DNA of 64,000 bases from Bacteroidota bacterium (GTDB taxonomy: Bacteria > Bacteroidota > Bacteroidia > B-17B0 > Aurantibacillaceae), in contig JAFLBH010000003.1 of assembly GCA_017303905.1 (NCBI GenBank), positions 372,001 through 436,000 on the forward strand. Direction: 5' to 3'. The notes under the pieces were generated by a model. The model saw only the letters and a program-made list of their open reading frames with translations. It was not told the DNA's origin and did not search any database. This document shows positions 41,801 to 49,199 of the stretch, in pieces (position 1 is the stretch's first letter; every line of letters begins with the position of its first letter). The position numbers and the translations under genes are program-made.

Positions 41801-44421
41801 GACCTTTCGGTACTATAACTGTAACCGTTAATCCTTCACCTGCTCCACCAATTGCAAGTAACAGTTCTCCAATTTGTATAAGCGGTACATTAAACTTAAA
41901 CGCAAGTAATATTGCAGGCGCAACATACAATTGGGTTGGACCAAATTCATTTACATCAACCACTCAGAATCCAACCATTCCCGGTGCCACCACAATTGCA
42001 GCCGGTGCTTATTCAGTTTATGCAACTGTAGCAGGCTGTACAAGTACCGCCGCGATTACAATAGCAACCATTACGATGCCGGCGACTTTAAGTGCCGGTA
42101 ATAATGCAACTGTTTGTTCTAACAACGTTCCTTTAACAGGAACTTGTAGCACCGGTTCAGGTACATGGACTACCAGCGGTACTGGTGTATTTGTTCCGAA
42201 TTCGTTAACAGGTAACTATGTTCCAAGTGCTGCAGATATTACAGCCGGTACTGTAACATTAACCTTAACCTCTACTAATAACGGTGCTTGTGCACCGGCA
42301 ACATCAACAGTTCAGCTTACCATCTTGCCGGGTCCAACAGCGAACGCAGGATCTGATATTACGGTTTGTGCGAACAACGCAACAGTTGCCCTGACAGGAA
42401 GTGTAACACTTGCTTCAGGCGGACAGTGGTCAAGCTCAGGAACAGGAACATTCAGTCCGAATAACACGAGCTTAAACACAACTTATATCCCAAGTAGTGC
42501 AGATACTACCGCAGGTACAGTAACAATTTTCTTAACCACAACAGGAAACGGAATCTGTTCTGCCACTATTGATACTTTAGTAATTAATTTTAACTCTGCT
42601 CCATTAGTTGTTGCAGGCGGAACAATTTCTGTATGTAAAAATAATCCGGTTGCCGTATTAAGCGGATACTCATCTACCGGAAGTGCTACATGGACATCCT
42701 TAGGAACAGGAACCTTAAGCAGTACATCTGTATTTAATCCAACTTACACACCAAGTACAGCTGATACCACTGCAGGAAGTGTTCAATTAATTTTAACTTC
42801 AGGAAACAATGGAAATTGTAATCCGGTTTCGGATACAGTGACGATTGTATATTCGAGTCCTCCAACAATTACAGCAGGTTTAACACAAACTGTATGTTCG
42901 AATAACCCTATAGTTACTTTAAATGGTGTTTCATCTACTTCATCCGGTACATGGACAACCAGCGGTAGCGGATCCTTCTCTCCAAATACAATTAATGGTA
43001 CATATGTTCCAAGTGCTGCGGATATCACAGCCGGTACAGTAACATTAACAGTCACATCTACTAATAACGGAGGATGTAATCCGGTAACAAGCACAGTGAA
43101 TGTGTCGATTATTCCTGGACCAACTTCTGATGCAGGTGTTGATCTAACGGTTTGCGCCAATACCACATCCATTGCATTAAATGGTTCAGTTACCGTTGCA
43201 ACAGGTGGTACATGGACAACCAACGGAACAGGTACGTTTAGTCCGGGTAACTCCTTAACAACAACGTATATTCCTAGTGCTGCTGATACAACTGCAGGAA
43301 GTGTAACCATTTACTTAACTACAACAGGTAACGGTATATGTTTACAGGTAGTAGATTCTATGGTAATTACCTTCCAAAGTGCTCCAAGCATCAGTGCAGG
43401 TAACAACATCTTTGTTTGTAAAAATCAAACCAGCGTTAACTTAAATGCAAGTTCATCGGTACCTAGTGTAACATGGACTACTTTAGGAAGCGGTTCATTT
43501 AATCCAAGCAATACAGGGTTAACCACCAGTTACATTCCGAGTACAGCAGATACCACTGCAGGAAGCGTTACTATCTATGTGACAGGTGCCGGCAACGGAT
43601 TCTGTGCGGGTGCTGTTGACACAGTAACAATATTCTTCCAAGGCCCTCCATTAGCGAATTTCTTGGCGAATAATAAATGTGTGAATGCAGCAACAACATT
43701 TACCGATATGTCGACTGTAGCAACTGGTTCAATTATTTCTTGGAACTGGAACTTTGGTGCGGCAGGAACTTCTACAGTACAAAATCCTTCGGTAACATTT
43801 ACAGCTACAGGAACACAAACCATTTCGTTAACCGTAAGCACAGGTTGTTTGGATTCTATTACAAAAGTTGTTTACATCAATCCTAATCCGGTTGCCAGCT
43901 TCTCGTTCACTGAACTGTGTCATGATTCAGCAGCCTTCTTTGGAATCGGCAGTGTAAATCCGGGTACGATTACAGGATGGAACTGGAACTTCGGTGATAC
44001 AACAGGTTCTACATTACAAAATCCGATTCACCTATATCCTGATACAGGAAGTTACATTGTGACTTTAACTGTAATGTCTGATTCAGGTTGTGTGGCAGGA
44101 GCATCGGATACCATTCACTTGAAGAAATGCGGAACCGATATTACGGTAAGCAACCCTGCTGTTCCGAGTGGATTTACACCTAACGGAGACGGTAAGAACG
44201 ATATTCTTTATGTGAAAGGCGGACCATTAAGCGAAATGAACTTCCGAATTTATAACGAATGGGGTAACGAAGTGTTTAAATCAACCGAACAAAATTATGG
44301 TTGGGACGGAACCTTCCGAAGTGCGCCGCAGCCCGCCGGACGTTATCTCTGGATACTCACAGGGAAAGTGATAGACGGACGAGATGTGAAAATGCAAGGG
44401 GAAGTTATATTAACAAGATAA
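35884..44421 (+). CDS. Giant repetitive T9SS type B surface protein, adhesin-like (2845 aa)
   Basis: A signal peptide (residues 1-22) is followed by the Bacteroidota THIVGGSLTY N-terminal domain, split at about 157-312 by an inserted beta domain. From about 451 to 2065 there are 20 Ig-like repeats of 81 residues, with consensus features SNSPLCAGxTLSLTAS, GATYNWTGPNSFTSTLQNP and GVYSVTATVAGC. Six repeats of about 87 residues follow (about 2070-2589; GTWTTSGTG, YxPSAADTTAGTV), then two PKD domains (SWNWNFG, GWNWNFGD) and a type B sorting domain (VPSGFTPNGDGKNDILYVKG, RIYNEWGNEVFK). A PorP/SprF gene follows after 37 nt, matching the SprB/SprF arrangement in gliding Flavobacteria. No SprB-specific repeats are seen. 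Inferred role: long surface adhesin. Confidence 0.9.
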   Translation: MKKNYYYFILLLSFLIPLSASATHIVGGSLTYTFNGGSNYTVMLKLYRDCSGAAFPNNVTIDVMMANGQAFTPSRNFTMPGGSITNITPLLPPCATSPTPMPCVEERIYTTTVNLAAHPGGMHLEYGLCCRNNSISNILNPGGEGETFYAFIPCYNKAWSEDFTLANGTIVDAGTTAWTRTLGTTPPTSAQVNNGMFEVVGSNNGSVEWISQSINISAFTNGVNLSANLERAGNNFGNNDSLRLFYSLNGGPKVAWPVNGTNVGAWASPRFATATALVGNTIQIYIRSKFNANNNSTGKTFRVDMVNVYDNTFINNSSPYFNALPPLLLCATNPFNLNMSATDADGDVLVYSMYTPYDDNPVPTYPNNLFTPNTVTWTAGFSAISPFNNGGPNVTLNPTTGFMTGVANTLGQYVFGVKVQEFRGGVLLSEVVRDYQVNTVTCPPFVPAAPIASANSPICAGQTLSLSATFTAGATYNWTGPNGFTSTLLNPTIVGASTLAAGVYSVTATVAGCTSPPGTVAVVVNPIPTTPTATANSPICAGQTLSLFSSTVTGATYNWTGPNAFTSALQNPTIAGATTLAAGVYSVTSTVSGCTSGAGTVNVVVNPLPASPTAGANSPLCAGNTLSLTASTIAGATYVWAGPNSFTSAVQNPTIPGATTLAAGVYSVSAIVAGCPGPIGTVSVTINPAPAAPTAGSNSPLCAGSNINLTSSAIAGATYNWTGPNAFTSTLQNPTIVGASTLAAGVYSVRATVAGCQGPAGTTTVVVNPTPAAPTAGGTATLCAGGTINLTASAIAGATYNWTGPNSFTSNVQNPTIPGASTLATGMYSVTATVAGCTGPAGTFSVTVFGIPGAPTLGSNSPLCTGNTLSLTASTIVGASYSWTGPNSFSSTLQNPTIAAATTAASGTYSVSVNVSGCGSAVSTIAIVVNPTPAAPTAGSNSPLCAGQTINLTASNIASATYSWTGPNSFSSTLQNPSITGATTLAAGVYTVRATVAGCTSSNGTVNVVVNPIPASPTPGSNSPLCVGQTLSLTASTIAGATYNWSGPSGFNSALQNPTIVNAVVGNSGTYSVTSTVAGCTSTANVITVTVNPLPAAPNASANSPLCALSTLSLSASTIAGATYSWTGPNSFTSTTQNPTIPSVTTTASGIYSVTANVLGCAGPAGTVAVTVNPTPAAPTAGGTSTLCAGSNINLTASNIAGATYNWNGPNGFTSTLQNPTITGASTLATGVYSVTATVGGCTGPAGTFSVTVFGIPSPPTLASNSPICAGQTLNLTATTIAGASYNWTGPNSFSSTLQNPTISGVTLAAAGTYSVLVNVSGCGSAVSTITVSVNPTPAAPTAGSNSPLCAGSTINLTASTIAGATYNWSGPNSFTSTTQNPSIPGASTLSTGVYSVNVNVAGCTGPNGTVNVVVNPIPSAPTVGSNSPLCVGQTISLTASPISGASYSWSGPNSFTSTLQNPTIPGATTLATGIYSVTATVAGCTGSAGTVSVSVNIPPIAPSASANSPICAGQTLSLTASTIAGATYSWTGPASFTSTSQNPTIPTATTSSAGTYSVIALVGGCAGPAGVVTVTINPAPAAPTAGGTATLCAGSNINLSASTIAGATYNWTGPDGFTSTVQNPTITAATTSATGVYSVTATVAGCPGPAGTVSVTVYGIPGPPTLGSNSPVCAGQTLSLTANSILGATYIWSGPNSFTATVQNPTLAAVTIPASGTYSVAISVMGCGSALATTAVTVNPLPAAPVANSNAPLCTGATLSLTASNIPGATSYSWTGPNSFTSTTQNPTLPTTTTLSAGVYSVSAVALGCAGPAGTVSVAVNDAPNVIASSNSTVCIGATLNLSASTIAGATYTWTGPNSFSATTQNPSIPGATTLAIGVYSVQANVGGCVGPISTTSVMVSPPPAPPTASSSSPLCAGDTLFLTASPVAGATYTWSGPNSFTATTQNPNVPNIPMAGAGVYSVAVTVAGCQGPFGTITVTVNPSPAPPIASNSSPICISGTLNLNASNIAGATYNWVGPNSFTSTTQNPTIPGATTIAAGAYSVYATVAGCTSTAAITIATITMPATLSAGNNATVCSNNVPLTGTCSTGSGTWTTSGTGVFVPNSLTGNYVPSAADITAGTVTLTLTSTNNGACAPATSTVQLTILPGPTANAGSDITVCANNATVALTGSVTLASGGQWSSSGTGTFSPNNTSLNTTYIPSSADTTAGTVTIFLTTTGNGICSATIDTLVINFNSAPLVVAGGTISVCKNNPVAVLSGYSSTGSATWTSLGTGTLSSTSVFNPTYTPSTADTTAGSVQLILTSGNNGNCNPVSDTVTIVYSSPPTITAGLTQTVCSNNPIVTLNGVSSTSSGTWTTSGSGSFSPNTINGTYVPSAADITAGTVTLTVTSTNNGGCNPVTSTVNVSIIPGPTSDAGVDLTVCANTTSIALNGSVTVATGGTWTTNGTGTFSPGNSLTTTYIPSAADTTAGSVTIYLTTTGNGICLQVVDSMVITFQSAPSISAGNNIFVCKNQTSVNLNASSSVPSVTWTTLGSGSFNPSNTGLTTSYIPSTADTTAGSVTIYVTGAGNGFCAGAVDTVTIFFQGPPLANFLANNKCVNAATTFTDMSTVATGSIISWNWNFGAAGTSTVQNPSVTFTATGTQTISLTVSTGCLDSITKVVYINPNPVASFSFTELCHDSAAFFGIGSVNPGTITGWNWNFGDTTGSTLQNPIHLYPDTGSYIVTLTVMSDSGCVAGASDTIHLKKCGTDITVSNPAVPSGFTPNGDGKNDILYVKGGPLSEMNFRIYNEWGNEVFKSTEQNYGWDGTFRSAPQPAGRYLWILTGKVIDGRDVKMQGEVILTR
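37234..42078 (+). repeat. Tandem array of 20 Ig-like units (243 bp each) with 1215-bp higher-order period
   Basis: Twenty in-frame copies of an 81-codon unit. Units 5, 10 and 15 start with the variant TAGGT(A/S)TLCAG, and their matching points lie at 38215, 39430 and 40645, exactly 1215 bp (five units) apart. Units 6, 11 and 16 share TLxSNSP and SGCGSA/MGCGSA, and units 8 and 13 share LCVGQT. Unit 17 carries one extra codon. Confidence 0.93.
42091..43650 (+). repeat. Six-unit array of about 87 codons with three-unit higher-order period
   Basis: Units 1 and 4 carry VCSNN, 2 and 5 carry TVCAN, 3 and 6 carry VCKN, with corresponding points 780-786 bp apart. The array therefore reads ABC-ABC, a duplicated block of three. 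Confidence 0.9.
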
Positions 44422-44458
44422 TTATTAAGCATTAGATAAAAACATTAAAACGAATTTT

Positions 44459-45481
44459 ATGAAAGCAACAAAAATAAAAGTAGTAATGTTAATGCTTATA
44501 GCCTCTGTAAGCATTAAAGCGCAGGATTTTCACTTAGCGCAATACGAAGTAGCCTCATTATACCTTAATCCGGCCCATACAGGAATGTATGGTTTGGATA
44601 AAGGAGATTATAAAATTTATGTAGACTCACGTTCGCAGTGGCGTTCATTTGGTGTAAAACCATTTTTCACCACGTATTTAGCTTATGATATGCCTTATAA
44701 GATTAAAGACAATCAAATTGGTATTGGAGCTTACTTCATAAATAACCGTACAGGACCGGGCAACTTCAACACCACCGGATTTATGTTATCGGGAGCTTAT
44801 GATATCTTAAATAAGAAAGCCTACGGTAAACATTATTTAACAACAGGTTTACAAATGGGATTGTTTTACAAATCTTATAATGCTGAGCGATTAAACTATG
44901 ATGCACAATATTCACCGTCGTTAGATGGAGGTAGTTTCGATCAAAGTATCGAAAGCGGAGAGCCGGAAAACAACCGTTTAAACATCACTAAGTTTGATGC
45001 TAACTTTGGATTGTATTATAAATATGTTGACATATTAGCAAAATACCATCCGTATGTTGGTTTAGCATTATCACACTTAACCATGCCAAACGAATCCTTT
45101 ATTGGTGAAAGAAAACGTTTACCGATTAAGTGGATGTTAAATGGAGGATGTGATTTCACCATCAATGAAGAGATTGAATTAACACCACGCTTTATTTACA
45201 TGTATCAATCAGAAGCCTATGAAATAAACGCAGGATTTATTGGTACGTATAAATTAACCGAGAACAACACTAAATTATTGTTAGGTTGTGATTACCGTCA
45301 TAAAGACGCGGTGATCATTCACTTGGGTGTTAAACAGGAAACATACGCATTGCGTTTTAGCTACGACATCAACACATCGTACTTAAAGAATTACACACGC
45401 AGTCGTGGTGCCTGGGAAATTTCATTGGTAATTACAGGAGAAAAAGGAAAATCCTTCTTCTCTACTTTACCGAAATTCTAG
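44459..45481 (+). CDS. PorP/SprF-family T9SS outer membrane protein (340 aa)
   Basis: Outer-membrane barrel required for secretion or surface attachment of partner type B cargo. A signal peptide (VVMLMLIASVSIKAQ) is followed by the family opening DFHLAQYEVASLYLNPAHTGMY, which matches the PorP/SprF YNxxxxNPAxxG pattern. Later strands include IGIGAYFINNRTGPGNFNTTGFMLSGAYDI, ANFGLYYKYVDILAKYHPYVGLALSHL and LLLGCDYRHKDAVIIHLGVKQETYALRFSYDIN. It follows the giant cargo gene by 37 nt with no terminator, so it is its likely dedicated partner. Confidence 0.93.
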   Translation: MKATKIKVVMLMLIASVSIKAQDFHLAQYEVASLYLNPAHTGMYGLDKGDYKIYVDSRSQWRSFGVKPFFTTYLAYDMPYKIKDNQIGIGAYFINNRTGPGNFNTTGFMLSGAYDILNKKAYGKHYLTTGLQMGLFYKSYNAERLNYDAQYSPSLDGGSFDQSIESGEPENNRLNITKFDANFGLYYKYVDILAKYHPYVGLALSHLTMPNESFIGERKRLPIKWMLNGGCDFTINEEIELTPRFIYMYQSEAYEINAGFIGTYKLTENNTKLLLGCDYRHKDAVIIHLGVKQETYALRFSYDINTSYLKNYTRSRGAWEISLVITGEKGKSFFSTLPKF

Positions 45482-45482
45482 A

Positions 45483-46649
45483 TTACTCTACCCAAAGAAC
45501 CATTCCTTTTAAGTATTCACCTTCGGGGAAGAAAGGAATAACAGGATGGTCGGCGGGTTGATAGAGATAATGTAGTAAGCGAACATTGCGACCTGCTTCT
45601 ATTGCCGCAGCATTAATGCTATTATAAAACAAAAATTTATCAATAACGCCCGAGCAGGAAAACGTAAATAAAATTCCGCCGGGCTTTATTTTTTTTAGAG
45701 CTAATGCATTTAATTTGATATAGCCTTTCACAGCATTATGTTTTACATCACGACTTTTTGCAAAAGCCGGAGGATCTAAAACTATCACATCATACACATC
45801 ATCTTTATCTTTAAGAAAGTCAAAGGTATCAACAGCGAAACCTTCGTGATTATGAATGTTATTTAATTTCGCATTCTCGTTACACAATTCGATTGCAGGC
45901 GCTGAAGCATCCACCGAATGAACTAAATCCGCTCCGGCCAAGGCCGCATAAACCGAAAATCCGCCGGTGTATGAAAATGTATTCAGTACTTTTTTACCCT
46001 TAGAATATTTTGAAAGCAAAAAACGATTTTCGCGCTGATCCACAAAGAATCCTGTTTTTTGTCCCTTTTCCCAATCAATAATAAACTTGCAATTATTTTC
46101 CTTCACCTCTACTCTTCCTCCCGTACCAAAAAGATAACCATTAGTAACACCGGCAGCATATTGCTTTGGAAGTGATTCGGCACTCTTATCGTACACACAT
46201 TTTAAATGCGCACCAAATGTTTTTTGTAGGGCCTTTACAATTGCCTCGCGGTTTTGATGCATAGCAATGCTGTGTGCCTGAAATACAATATTTCCGTCGT
46301 AATAATCGATGATGAGTCCAGGTAAACCATCACCTTCACCAAAAATTAAACGGCACACATTTGTATTTTCATTGAGGATATTTAAATCCTTACGGTACTG
46401 ATAAGCCTTATTAATTTTCTCGAACCAAAAATCATCATTGAGCTCCGTTTTTTCAAACGAAACCAAACGAACAGAAATACTGCTATTGGTATAATGCCCT
46501 ACTCCTAAGAATTTATTATCGAAAGAATAAACTTCAACAACCTCCCCTTCATTTAATTCATCTTTAATTTTAATGGCTCCCGAAAAAATCCAGGGATGTT
46601 TACGTAAAGGCGATTGCTCTTTACCTTTGTGCAGAATAATTTTTTTCAT
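45483..46649 (-). CDS. Class I rRNA methyltransferase, RlmI-like with PUA domain (388 aa)
   Basis: SAM-dependent methyltransferase predicted to make 5-methylcytosine in 23S rRNA (RlmI family). An N-terminal PUA RNA-binding domain (KHPWIFSGAIKIKDELNEGEVVEV) is followed by a central RlmI-type domain (RLIFGEGDGLPGLIIDYYDG, GQKTGFFVDQRENR) and a Rossmann fold with SAM motif LNTFSYTGGFSVYAALAGA, acidic-loop VDASAPAIELCNENA and catalytic-site motif VIVLDPPAFAKS. The C-terminus includes FTFSCSG with the family cysteine. Length fits. It converges on the PorP/SprF gene with 1 nt between the stops. Confidence 0.92.
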   Translation of the reverse strand: MKKIILHKGKEQSPLRKHPWIFSGAIKIKDELNEGEVVEVYSFDNKFLGVGHYTNSSISVRLVSFEKTELNDDFWFEKINKAYQYRKDLNILNENTNVCRLIFGEGDGLPGLIIDYYDGNIVFQAHSIAMHQNREAIVKALQKTFGAHLKCVYDKSAESLPKQYAAGVTNGYLFGTGGRVEVKENNCKFIIDWEKGQKTGFFVDQRENRFLLSKYSKGKKVLNTFSYTGGFSVYAALAGADLVHSVDASAPAIELCNENAKLNNIHNHEGFAVDTFDFLKDKDDVYDVIVLDPPAFAKSRDVKHNAVKGYIKLNALALKKIKPGGILFTFSCSGVIDKFLFYNSINAAAIEAGRNVRLLHYLYQPADHPVIPFFPEGEYLKGMVLWVE

Positions 46650-46689
46650 ACAGGTTCGCAGATTAAGAATGCGAAGTTAAGGATTTATT

Positions 46690-46848
46690 TCTAGCCACGA
46701 ATGAACACAAATGGACAAGGAAACAGTTAAACATTTTTTATTTCTTGTTATGTGTTATTCATTTCAATACTTAGCAAGAAATGATAAAGTATTTAGCCTT
46801 CTAATTATCCCTCCGTGTCCTCCTAAACCCCGTTACTCTGTGTTGAAA
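46690..46848. repeat. Decayed dispersed repeat fragments in an intergenic gap
   Basis: Phrases such as GCCACGAATGAACACAAATGG and CCGTGTCCTCC followed by TTACTCTGTGTTGAAAAA look like degraded copies of short dispersed repeats seen in many bacterial intergenic regions. This is recollection of a pattern, not an alignment. No gene supported. Confidence 0.25.
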
Positions 46849-46850
46849 AA

Positions 46851-47435
46851 TCACAACTCATATCCTCTAATCCAAAAACGATATAGTAACTTCGCATCTT
46901 CACCGGCGTAATCCACTCCTATGCGAGGACCTTTTAATATCTGAGATTTTTTTAATTGAACATTCTCATCCTCTAACCAAATTTTTCCTTGCGTTAAATC
47001 AAAAGCATTGTGTTGTGTTGTAATGCCAAGTGCTTTTGTAATTTTTCCCGGTCCAACACATAAATTAACAGAGAGTTTTGTCGCATTTCTTCTTTTTAAA
47101 ATTTCCTCAATGCCTTTTAAGGGTTGAATGGCACGAATTAAAACAGCTTGAGGAACATCTTTGCTTCCTGTTACTATATTAAACAAATGATGCATGCCGT
47201 AACACAAGTACACATAACTGATACCTCCCTGTGCATACATCACTTCAGTGCGAGCAGTACGCTTTCCGCCGTAAGCGTGACAAGCCCGATCATGGATACC
47301 ATCGTAGGCCTCCGTCTCAGTAATAATACCGGCGGTAAGCTTATTATTGAACTTCGTTACCAGTACTTTTCCGAGCATGTCTTCGGCCAGAGAGACTACA
47401 TCCTCCTCTAGAAAATATGATTTTTTAACTTTCAT
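46851..47435 (-). CDS. mpg: DNA-3-methyladenine glycosylase, AAG/MPG family (194 aa)
   Basis: Base-excision repair enzyme removing alkylated purines. Family motifs are visible: SLAEDMLGKVLVTKFNNKLTAG, IITETEAYDGIHDRACHAYGGKRTART, the substrate-pocket VMYAQGGISYVYLCYGMHHLFNIVTG and VLIRAIQPLKGIEEI, then LCVGPGKITKALGI and GPRIGVDYAGEDA. The length of 194 matches bacterial AAG homologues. It diverges from the SPOR-domain gene with a 74-base gap. Confidence 0.95.
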   Translation of the reverse strand: MKVKKSYFLEEDVVSLAEDMLGKVLVTKFNNKLTAGIITETEAYDGIHDRACHAYGGKRTARTEVMYAQGGISYVYLCYGMHHLFNIVTGSKDVPQAVLIRAIQPLKGIEEILKRRNATKLSVNLCVGPGKITKALGITTQHNAFDLTQGKIWLEDENVQLKKSQILKGPRIGVDYAGEDAKLLYRFWIRGYEL

Positions 47436-47509
47436 CCCACCTAGTTATCAAGGGTTTAAATCTTTGTTTATTGGGTAATATTTTATAATTTGCGTCAAAT
47501 TTACACACT

Positions 47510-48328
47510 ATGAAATTAAAATTATTAATTGTATTCAGCTTCATGGCACTTAGCCAAATTTTTGCGCAGGTGGTTATGACCAATAACATCCCTACTAAAT
47601 TACCGGTGGGTTCAGATGTGGTTATTGAAGTAAAAATTAATAAAGGCACCATTGCCAACTTTACCAAATATCATATGGATGTTCCGAATGGTATGGACGT
47701 ATCTGAAGTAGATTCACGCACCGGAAATTTCACTTTCGAAAATAACCGTGCTAAAATTGTGTGGGTATCTGTACCGGGAGAAATTGAATTTACCATTAAA
47801 ATGAAAGTGCATGTAAATACTCAAGCACCGGCGGAAGGAACAATTGCACAAAAATTTTATTTCCTTGATGGCGGTGTAAAAAAGGAAGTAGAAGCAGCTC
47901 CTATTACCATTCAGTTTGGTGGAGGTACACCCATAACAAGTGCGGGTTCCTCATCAGCTGAAACACCAAAAAGTACCAACAACACTACCACTCAAAATAC
48001 CACCCCTCCTGCAACTACACAACCTGCTACCACTACAAAAGCGGAAAGCAAACCAACGCCTGTAGCGCAAGTAAGCAGTATTTCGGCACCAGCAGCAACG
48101 GGATTAGTTTACCGTGTTCAGTTAGCATCTTCACCTACCGATCCGGGTCGTGCTAAATACGCAGGCTTAGGGAGTAATTTTGACATTGTAAAAGAAGACG
48201 GTATGTATAAAGTTCTTTACGGAAGTTATAGCAGTAAAGAAGAAGCTTTAAAAGCAAAAGATGATTTAACTACCAAGGGCTTCAATGGATTTTTAGTAAA
48301 ATATCAAAATGGCGTTCGCGTTAAATAA
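47510..48328 (+). CDS. Secreted SPOR-domain protein (272 aa)
   Basis: Signal peptide (LLIVFSFMALSQIFAQ), then an about 120-residue beta domain (VVMTNNIPTKLPVGSDVVIEVKINKGTI, KIVWVSVPGEIEFTIKMKVHVN) resembling an Ig-like cell-surface fold. A Thr/Pro-rich linker follows (about 145-200), then a C-terminal SPOR domain (about 203-272; VYRVQLASSPTDPGRAKYAG, YKVLYGSYSSKEEALKAKDDL, GFLVKYQNG). SPOR domains bind denuded peptidoglycan, often at division sites. The small lipoprotein gene begins 4 nt downstream. Confidence 0.85.
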   Translation: MKLKLLIVFSFMALSQIFAQVVMTNNIPTKLPVGSDVVIEVKINKGTIANFTKYHMDVPNGMDVSEVDSRTGNFTFENNRAKIVWVSVPGEIEFTIKMKVHVNTQAPAEGTIAQKFYFLDGGVKKEVEAAPITIQFGGGTPITSAGSSSAETPKSTNNTTTQNTTPPATTQPATTTKAESKPTPVAQVSSISAPAATGLVYRVQLASSPTDPGRAKYAGLGSNFDIVKEDGMYKVLYGSYSSKEEALKAKDDLTTKGFNGFLVKYQNGVRVK

Positions 48329-48332
48329 TTAC

Positions 48333-48560
48333 ATGAAACAATTATTTATAGCATCATATCTGATTTTCATTTTTAGCTCATGCGCCAAAAAGTACGATTG
48401 GAAATGCACCTGCGAAGTTTACAAAGCGGATACTACCTATACCACCTTTAAAGAACTCACACATTTATCGCAAGCGGATGCTACTGAGCAATGCGCCAAA
48501 TTCGGCGAATCAGAATCCGGTACGAATGGCGCACACGATTGTAATGCGCAGGTGAAATAG
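48333..48560 (+). CDS. Small lipoprotein (75 aa), hypothetical
   Basis: Start MKQLFIASYLIFIFSSC at 48333 gives a compact lipoprotein signal with lipobox FSSC; the frame opens at 48309, but that would overlap the upstream gene. The mature part has CTCEVYKADTTYTTFKELTHL and ends AHDCNAQVK; its cysteines could form disulphides. No family recognised. Probably co-transcribed with the SPOR gene (4-nt gap). The first palindromic repeat starts 22 nt after its stop and may act as its transcript end. Confidence 0.65.
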   Translation: MKQLFIASYLIFIFSSCAKKYDWKCTCEVYKADTTYTTFKELTHLSQADATEQCAKFGESESGTNGAHDCNAQVK

Positions 48561-48581
48561 TTAAACTCTTTACGATTTTCA

Positions 48582-48669
48582 ACTCACCCCGACCTCACTT
48601 TGTTCGGTCACCCCCTCTCTACGCGTAGAGAGGGGGAAAAGGCAAGCGTAGCGTACCTTGGGTGTTAGT
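48582..48669. repeat. Cloverleaf palindromic repeat, copy 1
   Basis: It begins ACTCACCCC and ends GGTGTTAGT (degraded right arm), around a perfect 26-bp palindromic core at 48611-48636 centred on ACGCGT. The outer stem is broken here, so this is the most decayed copy. Confidence 0.92.
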
Positions 48670-48707
48670 AATATACTTACAAAAACAAAATCATTACAAC
48701 TATTAAG

Positions 48708-48795
48708 ACTCACCCCCGACCTCACTGCGTTTGGTCACCCCCTCTCTACGCGTAGAGAGGGGAAAAGGCAAGCGTAGCGAGCCTTGGGGGTGAGT
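48708..48795. repeat. Cloverleaf palindromic repeat, copy 2
   Basis: Intact 88-bp copy: outer arms ACTCACCCCC and GGGGGTGAGT, inner hairpin GACC...GGTC, palindromic core (48739-48762), and hairpin AAGGC...GCCTT. Its last base is part of the stop codon of the DUF559 gene. Confidence 0.95.
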
Positions 48796-49142
48796 CAAAG
48801 TTTTCTAATTACCTTAACAACTTCATCTATCTCTTCATTCTTAAAACGAATAACTTTTAATCCCAAGCCTTCAATAATTTCATCGCGATCTTTATCATAT
48901 TCAGTTCTGAAATTATGTATTTCGCCATCTAACTCAATTACTAATTTTTTCTCGGCACAATAAAAATCAGCTATAAAAAACTTCAGATTAAAATTATCAT
49001 TTCCATAGACAATAGGATGCTGACGATTAAATTTTAAACCCTCCACTTTTCTATTACGCAATTTTCTCCACAAGTCCTTTTCCGCTAAGGTACTTTTTGC
49101 TCTAAGCATCCTACACCTTTCAATTACTTCCCGCATATTCAT
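48795..49142 (-). CDS. DUF559/Vsr-like endonuclease-domain protein (115 aa)
   Basis: Single-domain protein of the DUF559 group, related to very-short-patch-repair nucleases with a PD-(D/E)XK-like fold. Residues consistent with the active site are Glu21, Asp59 (FFIADFYC) and Glu70-Leu-Asp72 (KLVIELDGEIH); KFNRQHPI before them is the family's usual strand. Nuclease activity is inferred. The gene lies exactly between palindromic-repeat copies 2 and 3: the stop TGA overlaps the first base of copy 2 as read on the minus strand. TAATTTTG (49154-49147, minus) suggests a -7 element directly before the start, so the mRNA may be nearly leaderless; ATG at 49136 is an alternative. Confidence 0.85.
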   Translation of the reverse strand: MNMREVIERCRMLRAKSTLAEKDLWRKLRNRKVEGLKFNRQHPIVYGNDNFNLKFFIADFYCAEKKLVIELDGEIHNFRTEYDKDRDEIIEGLGLKVIRFKNEEIDEVVKVIRKL

Positions 49143-49199
49143 ACTACAAAATTATACTGCTTGAATTATTCCTGTTGCTATGATTTGTAGCTTTTGTAG

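Noticed and set aside
37551-43841. Long open frames on the minus strand opposite the giant adhesin repeats
   Set aside because: They recur with the repeat period and arise from biased codon use of the sense repeats; no start context or domain supports them.
46711-46911. 66-codon plus-strand frame upstream of and overlapping the mpg 3' end
   Set aside because: It runs antisense into mpg, has no recognisable protein pattern and lies in degraded repeat-like sequence.
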